DNA of 64,000 nucleotides, taken from contig SFFD01000003.1 in assembly GCA_004556975.1 (NCBI GenBank), positions 1 through 64,000 on the forward strand, given 5' to 3'. This stretch comes from Oscillospiraceae bacterium (GTDB lineage: Bacteria > Bacillota > Clostridia > Oscillospirales > Ruminococcaceae). Position 1 is the stretch's first letter. Every line of letters begins with the position of its first letter. This document shows, in pieces, positions 26,243-33,018 of this stretch. The position numbers were made by a program, and so were the translations under genes. The notes under the pieces are model-generated. The model had not been told where the DNA came from. It was given only the letters and a program-made list of their open reading frames with translations, and made no database searches.

Positions 26243-26668
26243 ATGGATAAAAAAACGCTGGTCATCGGTGTTATCGGCGCGGATGTCCATGCCGTAGGCA
26301 ACCGTATACTCAACTTTGTTTTTAAGGACGCCGGTTTTAATGTGGTAAACCTCGGCGTTATGGTAAGTCAAGAGGAATTCATTTCCGCCGCCATTGAAAC
26401 CAATGCGGACGCTATATGTATTTCCTCTCTTTACGGTCAGGGCGAACTTGACTGCCGTGGAATGAGGGAAAAATGCGACGAAGCGGGCCTTAAGGGGATT
26501 CCCCTTCTTGTGGGCGGCAATGTAGTAATAGGAAAACAGGTTTTTGAGGAAGTTGAAAAGCGTTTTAAGGCCATGGGCTTTGACCGCGTTTTTCCTCCGA
26601 ATACTCCGCCGGAAACAACCATAAAAGCCCTGCACGAGCTTTTGCATATGGATGAGGAAGACGTATGA
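26243..26668 (+). CDS. glmS: glutamate (methylaspartate) mutase, cobalamin-binding subunit
   Basis: 141 residues from the ATG at 26243, set by AAGGAG. The cobalamin-binding D-x-H-x-x-G motif is present as D14-V-H16-A-V-G19, followed by the Rossmann-like B12 domain (SSLYGQGELDC, LLVGGN). With GlmE it carries out the adenosylcobalamin-dependent rearrangement of L-glutamate to (2S,3S)-3-methylaspartate. It is the first gene of the operon and overlaps glmL by 4 bp. Confidence 0.97.
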   Translation: MDKKTLVIGVIGADVHAVGNRILNFVFKDAGFNVVNLGVMVSQEEFISAAIETNADAICISSLYGQGELDCRGMREKCDEAGLKGIPLLVGGNVVIGKQVFEEVEKRFKAMGFDRVFPPNTPPETTIKALHELLHMDEEDV

Positions 26669-28056
26669 AGGCCGTTCTTTTAATAGATTTCGGAAGTACA
26701 TATACAAAGGTTACTGCCGTTGACCTTGATTCCGAATCGCTTATCAGCACGGCAAGCGCCTATACCACCGTTCAAACGGACATAAATGAAGGACTTGAAA
26801 ACGCCCTTTGTGAGCTTGAAAAGAAAACCGGGAAAATTGAATTTTCAGAACGGTTTGCCTGCTCCTCCGCGGCGGGCGGTCTTCGTATGGTAACAAGCGG
26901 ACTTGTGCCGGAGCTTACCGCGGAGGCGGCAAAGCGCGCCAGCCTCGGCGCCGGCGCAAAGGTTATAAAGGTCTACTCATTTGAACTGACCGAGGACGAC
27001 GCCGCCGAAATAGGCGAGATAAAGCCCGATATACTGCTTCTTTGCGGCGGCACGGACGGCGGCAACAAGGAATGCATAATAAACAACGCGAAAACCGTCG
27101 CTAAAATTCCGACGGATTTTCCCGTCATAATAGCAGGCAACCGCGCCGCTTCTGCGGAATGCAAACACATATTGAGCGGCCGTGAAACTTTCGTTTGTGA
27201 AAACGTAATGCCCAAATTCGGCACTTTGAACATTGTTCCGGCACAAAAGGAAATCAGGGAGCTGTTTCTTCGCCGTATAATTGAGGCAAAAGGACTTTCA
27301 AAGGCTTCGGAGCTTATCTCCGGCATTATGATGCCTACCCCCTCCGCCGTGCTCAAGGCGATGACCCTGCTTGCGGACGGAACGGACGGCGAGCCCGGAA
27401 TAGGCGAGCTTATCGCCGTGGACGTGGGCGGAGCCACCACCGATGTCTATTCCATTGCTTCGGGAATGCCCACCCGCTCCGACACGGTGTTCAAGGGTCT
27501 GCCGGAGCCCTATGCCAAGCGCACCGTTGAGGGCGACATAGGAATGCGGTACAGCCTTCACGGAATCTGCGAAGCAGCCGGTATGGCAAAAATATCACAG
27601 CTTTCCGGGCTTTCCGAAAGCCGCTGTGAAGAGCTTGCGGACTTTCTTTCAAAAAACACCGACATCGTTCCGAACGGCAACCCGGAACTTGAGGCTTTTG
27701 ATTTTGCCCTTGCCTCTGCGGCGGTTGAAACCGCCGTTACCCGTCATGCCGGAACTATGGAGGAAGCATATACTCTTATGGGGCTTACCTTTGTGCAAAG
27801 CGGTAAAGACCTTACCGAAGCAAAACGCATTGTCGTCACCGGCGGAAGCCTTATACACACGGGACACACGGCGGAAATTGCCGCACACGCCCTTTATAAT
27901 CCGGCAAACCCCAATTCCCTTAAGCCAAAAACAGCCGACATTCTTGTTGACAGAAAATATATTCTCTCCGCCATGGGTCTGCTTTCCGAGCATTATCCTA
28001 AAGCGGCGCTGCGCATAATGAAAAAGGAGCTTGAGAACTATGGAAATCAGCAATAA
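26665..28056 (+). CDS. glmL: glutamate mutase accessory/reactivase protein
   Basis: 463 residues of the MutL/GlmL family. An actin/Hsp70-type ATPase fold is indicated by LIDFGSTYTKVTAVDLD at the N-terminus and VDVGGATTDVYS in the middle. These proteins are thought to exchange damaged cobalamin on the mutase, by analogy with other B12-enzyme reactivases. It lies between glmS and glmE as in known clostridial mutase operons. Confidence 0.95.
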   Translation: MKAVLLIDFGSTYTKVTAVDLDSESLISTASAYTTVQTDINEGLENALCELEKKTGKIEFSERFACSSAAGGLRMVTSGLVPELTAEAAKRASLGAGAKVIKVYSFELTEDDAAEIGEIKPDILLLCGGTDGGNKECIINNAKTVAKIPTDFPVIIAGNRAASAECKHILSGRETFVCENVMPKFGTLNIVPAQKEIRELFLRRIIEAKGLSKASELISGIMMPTPSAVLKAMTLLADGTDGEPGIGELIAVDVGGATTDVYSIASGMPTRSDTVFKGLPEPYAKRTVEGDIGMRYSLHGICEAAGMAKISQLSGLSESRCEELADFLSKNTDIVPNGNPELEAFDFALASAAVETAVTRHAGTMEEAYTLMGLTFVQSGKDLTEAKRIVVTGGSLIHTGHTAEIAAHALYNPANPNSLKPKTADILVDRKYILSAMGLLSEHYPKAALRIMKKELENYGNQQ

Positions 28057-29491
28057 AAAAATCCCCGAAGGGGAATTTATGGATATGCGCCGGGAGGTTC
28101 TTAACCAGTGGCCCACCGGCAGAGAGGTTGACCTTGACGAAGCGGTGGAATATCACAAATCCCTTCCTGAAAACAAGGTTTTCACCGCAAAGCTGAATGC
28201 GGCAAAGGCGGAACACCGCACTCTTGTTCAGCCCCGCGCGGGCGTTCCTGTAATCGAAGAGCACATAAAATTGCTTCAATATCTGCAAAATAACGGTGAA
28301 GCGGATCTTCTTCCCACCACCATAGACAGCTACACCCGCCAAAACCGCTATGAGGAGGCGGAAAACGGCATAAACGAGTCCCTGCGCCTAAACCGTGCCA
28401 TGCTCAACGGCTTTCCCGCGGTAAATCACGGTGTTTCCGGCTGCCGCCGCATTATAGAGGCGCTAAATGTGCCGGTACAGGTTCGCCACGGCACTCCCGA
28501 CGCCCGCCTGCTCACCGAAATATGCTTTGCCGGCGGCTTTACAAGCTACGAGGGCGGCGGCATCAGCTACAATCTGCCCTACTGCAAAAACGTTCCCATA
28601 GAACGCACCATAGCCGATTGGCAGTACGTCGACCGCCTCACCGGACTGTATGAGGAAATGGGCGTTCCCATAAACCGCGAGCCCTACGGCCCCCTTACCG
28701 GAACTCTCGTTCCTCCCTGCATAAGCCATGCCGTCGCCGTAATCGAGGCTCTGCTTGCGGCGGAGCAGGGCGTAAAGAACATCTCCGTGGGCTACGGTCA
28801 GTGCGGGAACTTGGTTCAGGACGTGGCGGCAATCCGTTCCCTCGAGGAGCTTACCGAGGAGTACCTGCACAGGTTCGGCTATGACGATGTGGTCGTCACC
28901 ACGGTGCTTCACCAGTGGATGGGCGGCTTCCCTGCGGACGAGGCCAAGGCCTTCGGCGTAATATCCATGGGCTCCGCCATTGCGGCGCTCTCCAAGGCCA
29001 CAAAGGTCATAGTAAAAACCCCTCACGAGGCGGTGGGCATACCCACCATGGAGGCGAACGCCGAGGGACTGCGCTGCACAAAGCAGGTTATAAATATGCT
29101 CCGTGATCAGGAGTATAACGGCGCCGCCGTTGCCGCGGAAAAGGAAATCATCCGCGCGGAAACCGTCTGCATACTCGAAAAATGCCTTGAGCTCGGCGGC
29201 GGCGACATAGCCGTAGGCGTGTGCCGCGGAGTGGAATCCGGCGCGCTTGATGTTCCATTTGCCCCATGCCGCGCAAACGCCGGTCTTATGCTTCCCGCCA
29301 GGGACAATAACGGAGCCGTGCGTATTCTCAATACCGGAAACCTGCCCTTCACTCAGGACATCAAGGATTTCCACAGGGAAAAGCTTGAGGAACGCGCCCG
29401 CCAAGAAAAGCGCCAGGTAAGCTTTCAGATGGTTATCGACGATGTTTACGCCATAGGCAAGGGCTGGCTTGTGGGTCGCCCCAGACATTGA
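28040..29491 (+). CDS. glmE: glutamate (methylaspartate) mutase, catalytic subunit
   Basis: 483 residues, the usual size. The TIM-barrel substrate subunit shows conserved RHGTPDARLL, EGGGISYNLPYCK, GYGQCGN and SMGSAIAALSKA stretches. The ATG at 28040 follows AAGGAG (28024-28029) inside the end of glmL, so the genes overlap by 17 bp. It forms the active mutase with GlmS and adenosylcobalamin. Confidence 0.97.
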   Translation: MEISNKKIPEGEFMDMRREVLNQWPTGREVDLDEAVEYHKSLPENKVFTAKLNAAKAEHRTLVQPRAGVPVIEEHIKLLQYLQNNGEADLLPTTIDSYTRQNRYEEAENGINESLRLNRAMLNGFPAVNHGVSGCRRIIEALNVPVQVRHGTPDARLLTEICFAGGFTSYEGGGISYNLPYCKNVPIERTIADWQYVDRLTGLYEEMGVPINREPYGPLTGTLVPPCISHAVAVIEALLAAEQGVKNISVGYGQCGNLVQDVAAIRSLEELTEEYLHRFGYDDVVVTTVLHQWMGGFPADEAKAFGVISMGSAIAALSKATKVIVKTPHEAVGIPTMEANAEGLRCTKQVINMLRDQEYNGAAVAAEKEIIRAETVCILEKCLELGGGDIAVGVCRGVESGALDVPFAPCRANAGLMLPARDNNGAVRILNTGNLPFTQDIKDFHREKLEERARQEKRQVSFQMVIDDVYAIGKGWLVGRPRH

Positions 29492-29539
29492 TTTTCAAAA
29501 GCATTCGCTTTTCTAATAATAAAAAAGAGGTACATCTAA

Positions 29540-30790
29540 ATGAAAATAATCGACGTTGTTTGCTCCGCCGGAAGAACCGGATTTTACTTTGACGACCAGC
29601 GCGCCATAAAAAAGGGCGCCGCCCACGACGGAATGTTCTATTCCGGCGAAACCGTAACCGAGGGCTTCACCTCCGTCCGTCAGGCGGGCGAATCCATCTC
29701 CGTTATGATAATCCTTGAGGACGGTCAGATCGCCTACGGCGACTGCGCCGCCGTTCAGTACAGCGGAGCGGGCGGCCGCGACCCCCTTTTCCTCGCAAAG
29801 GACTTTATCCCGCTCATCGACAAGTATATCAAGCCCGAGCTTGTGGGCAAAGAGGCGGATAATTTCCGCTCCCTTTGCGAAGCTATGGAAACCATAACCG
29901 TTGACGGCAAACGCCTTCATACCGCAATCCGTTACGGAGTTTCCCAGGCGATTCTTGACGCCGTTGCAAAAGCAACAAACCGCCTTATGTGCGAAGTCGT
30001 CGCCGACGAATACGGCTGCACCGTTTCTGAAAAGCCCATTCCTATTTTCACCCAGTCCGGCGACGACCGCTACCTCAACGCCGATAAAATGATTATCAAG
30101 GGTGCGCCGGTTCTGCCCCATGCCCTTATAAACAACGTTCACGACAAACTCGGCGAGCACGGCGAAAAGCTCCTTGAGTATGTGAAGTGGCTTCGGGACA
30201 GAATTCTCTCCAAGCGCACGGACGAAAGCTATAATCCTGTTTTCCACCTCGACCTTTACGGCACCATAGGAGCCGCCTTCGGCGATTTCAATTTCTCCGC
30301 CATGGCGGACTATATCGCCAAGGTTGAACAGGCGGCAAAGCCCTTCCACGTCCGCATAGAGGGACCCATGGACTGCGACAGCGACCGCGAAACCCAGATT
30401 AAAGCGCTCTCCGGCCTTACCGCGGAGCTTGACCGCAGAGGAATTGATGTGGAGCTTGTTGCGGACGAATGGTGCAACACCCTTGAGGACATCAAGCTCT
30501 TTGCCGACAACAAAGCCGGACACATGATTCAGATTAAAACCCCCGACCTCGGCGGCATAAACAATACCATAGAGGCGGTACTCTACTGCAAGGAAAAGGG
30601 CGTGGGCGCATATCAGGGCGGAACCTGCAACGAAACCGACCGCTCCGCGCAGGTCTGCGTACACTGCGCCATGGCGACTCAGCCGGTGCAAATCCTCGCA
30701 AAACCCGGCATGGGCGTGGACGAGGGCTTTATGATTGCCTATAACGAAATGAGCCGCATTATCGCCGTAAGAAAGGCTCTGCGGAAATAA
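29540..30790 (+). CDS. mal: methylaspartate ammonia-lyase
   Basis: 416 residues of the enolase superfamily. The family's MIQIKTPDLGGINNTIEAVL stretch carries the catalytic Lys, and GAYQGGTCNETDRSAQ follows. The enzyme removes ammonia from 3-methylaspartate to give mesaconate. Its position directly after glmE repeats the layout of Clostridium tetanomorphum. A ribosome site (AAAGAGG) precedes the ATG and a strong terminator follows, so glmS-glmL-glmE-mal is a closed operon. Confidence 0.97.
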   Translation: MKIIDVVCSAGRTGFYFDDQRAIKKGAAHDGMFYSGETVTEGFTSVRQAGESISVMIILEDGQIAYGDCAAVQYSGAGGRDPLFLAKDFIPLIDKYIKPELVGKEADNFRSLCEAMETITVDGKRLHTAIRYGVSQAILDAVAKATNRLMCEVVADEYGCTVSEKPIPIFTQSGDDRYLNADKMIIKGAPVLPHALINNVHDKLGEHGEKLLEYVKWLRDRILSKRTDESYNPVFHLDLYGTIGAAFGDFNFSAMADYIAKVEQAAKPFHVRIEGPMDCDSDRETQIKALSGLTAELDRRGIDVELVADEWCNTLEDIKLFADNKAGHMIQIKTPDLGGINNTIEAVLYCKEKGVGAYQGGTCNETDRSAQVCVHCAMATQPVQILAKPGMGVDEGFMIAYNEMSRIIAVRKALRK

Positions 30791-30797
30791 TTGCTGC

Positions 30798-30831
30798 AAA
30801 AAAGAACCTCCGCAATGCGGAGGTTCTTTTT
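30798..30831 (+). terminator. rho-independent terminator after mal
   Basis: GAACCTCCGC and GCGGAGGTTC form a perfect stem with a 2-base loop region, flanked by A5 and T5. Confidence 0.93.
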
Positions 30832-30918
30832 GCTATGTTTTCAATTTTTTCAGGCAGCAAATCCGGTATGTGCCGCCTGTCCAGCTTTTTTATTTTTGCG
30901 GCAAGGCTTCGGTGCATC

Positions 30919-31536
30919 TTATTCCCTTTTTCCGTACCACTTCATTGAAAGCATGACGGAAACCGCATTTATCAAAACCAGCGCTGCTATAACCGCCGCT
31001 ATGATACCCGAAGGCGGAATCTGTGTGAAAAGTTCCTTCCCATCGCCTATAATTCCGTTTGCAACGGCAATAAGCACACAGGAAACGCCCACCATAATGC
31101 CGAAGAGCAGCCTTCCTTTTTCTACACCCAACCGGAACATAAGCGGAAGATTAAGTGCCATAAGCAAGAGTCCGCCCGCTCCTGAACAGGCAAACATAAC
31201 TACTGAACTTATATTTAAGGGTTCGCTTGAAGGAAAAAAGCTATATACAAACGCAAAACCCGTGCACAAAACCGCTGCCGACAAAATGGAAATATATCCG
31301 ATTATGTACTTGCTGAAAACCAAATCAAACTTGGAATAGGGCATCATCCGCGCAAGGTTATCCCATTTTGACTGTTCATCCCACGCAAGGGCGTTTATAG
31401 GTAAAAGCGCCGCATAAACCATCGCAAAGGCGCTTACACTATATCCGGGAACAAGAGCAAAAGCAATTATTATGATAAGAAACAGCTTAAGCTGGCTTAC
31501 AATCGAATAAAAATCTTTAATTAAAAGACCTTTCAT
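30919..31536 (-). CDS. ABC-2-type permease of a GntR/ABC module (module 1)
   Basis: 205 residues with about six hydrophobic segments (LKLFLIIIIAFALVPG, ISILSAAVLCTGFAFVY, LLLMALNLPLMF, AAVIAALVLINAVSVM). The DFYSIVSQLKLFL start and the LAWDEQSKWD loop are typical of the permeases that partner YtrB/PmtA-like ATPases and export cell-envelope-active peptides or sense antibiotics. The start overlaps the ATPase stop (TAATG), so translation is coupled. The substrate cannot be read from sequence. Confidence 0.88.
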   Translation of the reverse strand: MKGLLIKDFYSIVSQLKLFLIIIIAFALVPGYSVSAFAMVYAALLPINALAWDEQSKWDNLARMMPYSKFDLVFSKYIIGYISILSAAVLCTGFAFVYSFFPSSEPLNISSVVMFACSGAGGLLLMALNLPLMFRLGVEKGRLLFGIMVGVSCVLIAVANGIIGDGKELFTQIPPSGIIAAVIAALVLINAVSVMLSMKWYGKRE

Positions 31537-32384
31537 TACCGTTCACCCTCCCTGGCAAGAAAAATAATTATATCCTCAAGGCTTGTGTGCTCGTACCGCA
31601 GCGAACACGGCGCAAGGCGCTTTTCCACCAGCACTTCTACGCCGTAGGGCGTGTGCTTCACTCCGTGAAGCGCCTCCGGCGCTATGTCGCAAAGCTCCGC
31701 CTCGCTCATCTTCGCCACTGCGTATTCCGAAAGAATTTTGTCCTTCTCATCGCAGAGCAGCAGCTTGCCTTTGTGGATAAAAGCAAAATAGTCGCAGATT
31801 TTTTCAATGTCGCTCACAATGTGGGACAACATGAGAATCGAGTGTTCCTCATCGCGCGTAAAGTCATTCAGAATATCAAGAATTTCATCGCGAACCAGCG
31901 GGTCAAGCCCGCCTGTCGCCTCGTCAAGAACAAGCAGCTTTGCCTCGTGGGAAAGCGCCGCCGCAATGGCAAGCTTCATCTTCATTCCCCGGGAAAAATC
32001 CTTAAACTTCTTGTTTTCCGGAAGATGAAATCTTTGAACATAATTAAAAAAAAGCTCGCTGTTCCAGTTTTTATATGTGTTTGCCATTACACTGCAAAGC
32101 ATTTTTGCCGTTAATACAGCGGGAAAGTTTGCTTCATCAAGCACAACGCCTATGCAGTTTTTAAGGTCGTTAAATTCCGGTGAGGTACATTCCGTGCCAA
32201 GCACCTTGACGCTTCCTGCATCCCGTTCTTCCGCATTCATAATAAGCTTTATAATGGTGGATTTGCCCGCTCCGTTTTCGCCCGCCAAGCCAAGAATGCT
32301 GCCCTTCGGCAGATTCAGCGAAAAATTTTCAAGTCGAAAGCCCTCATAGCTTTTGCAAAGTCCGCTTATCTCAATGGCATTCAT
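31536..32384 (-). CDS. ABC transporter ATPase (module 1)
   Basis: 282 residues. Walker A GENGAGKST, signature FSRGMKMKL (variant of LSGGQ), Walker B KLLVLDEATGGLDP and the H-loop SH. The ATG at 32384 is used: an AAGGAG site at the end of the GntR gene lies 10 nt upstream. The C-terminal 70 residues are the variable domain seen in YtrB/PmtA-type ATPases. It works with the downstream permease. Confidence 0.95.
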   Translation of the reverse strand: MNAIEISGLCKSYEGFRLENFSLNLPKGSILGLAGENGAGKSTIIKLIMNAEERDAGSVKVLGTECTSPEFNDLKNCIGVVLDEANFPAVLTAKMLCSVMANTYKNWNSELFFNYVQRFHLPENKKFKDFSRGMKMKLAIAAALSHEAKLLVLDEATGGLDPLVRDEILDILNDFTRDEEHSILMLSHIVSDIEKICDYFAFIHKGKLLLCDEKDKILSEYAVAKMSEAELCDIAPEALHGVKHTPYGVEVLVEKRLAPCSLRYEHTSLEDIIIFLAREGER

Positions 32385-32391
32385 AACATTT

Positions 32392-32763
32392 TTACTCCTT
32401 TTCAATTAAAGAATACATCTCCGATATTTCATCATGCGAAAGCCCTATCGGCTTTGCAAGCTCGTATATTTCCGAAAGGCGCTTTTCAATTTCGCAAAGG
32501 TTATGCTCGCGCAGAACTTCGGCGTTCACCGCCGCCACAAAGCAGCCCTTGCCCGCAACGGTGTTTATATAGCCGTCCCGCTCCAGCTCGTCATAGGCGC
32601 GCTTTGTGGTAATCACGCTTATACGAAGATCTTTTGCAAGGCTTCTTATTGACGGTAAAGGGCTTTCAGCCGGGGCTTCGCCCGAAACTATCGCATTCCT
32701 TATCTGTGAATATATCTGTTCGTAAATAGGCCGCGGATCGGCATTGCTTATCAATATGTTCAT
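32392..32763 (-). CDS. YtrA-type GntR regulator (module 1)
   Basis: 123 residues, the short YtrA class: a winged helix (RPIYEQIYSQIRNAIVSGE, LPSIRSLAKDLRISVITTKRAYDEL cut as shown, GKGCFVAA) plus a small dimerisation helix. First gene of its operon. A perfect 9-bp inverted repeat lies 15 bp upstream of the start and is probably its own operator. In characterised cases (YtrA, PmtR) such proteins repress their ABC genes until an envelope-active compound is present. Confidence 0.93.
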   Translation of the reverse strand: MNILISNADPRPIYEQIYSQIRNAIVSGEAPAESPLPSIRSLAKDLRISVITTKRAYDELERDGYINTVAGKGCFVAAVNAEVLREHNLCEIEKRLSEIYELAKPIGLSHDEISEMYSLIEKE

Positions 32764-32777
32764 TTCATTCTCCTAAA

Positions 32778-32800
32778 CTGTATATGTACAGCATATACAG
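32778..32800 (-). promoter_or_regulatory. operator palindrome upstream of GntR/ABC module 1
   Basis: CTGTATATG-N5-CATATACAG, a perfect inverted repeat with 9-bp arms. The GTATA/TATAC core agrees with the type of site bound by YtrA-class regulators. Confidence 0.75.
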
Positions 32801-33018
32801 TATAAGCGCCCTATATGCTTTTGTCAATAGCAAATACAAAATTTTTTCAGAAACTTTTTGCCGAATTTATCACAAATCTTGCAACACATTGCCAAAAATG
32901 TTACACTACCATTATAACAGCTGCGGCGCAGTGCGCCGCAGCCGCAAATGCCGCGGATTTTTCTCCGTGCTCAGCTCCGATTTCCGCATTCCGCATTCCC
33001 GAAAGGACGGTGCTCAAA

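Noticed and set aside
29513..30799. Long open frame (428 codons) on the strand opposite methylaspartate ammonia-lyase
   Set aside because: It is a mirror of the codon bias of the real gene; no ribosome site or recognisable protein. Similar shadows opposite glmE (28463-29488) and the M3 peptidase (11710-12777) were dropped for the same reason.
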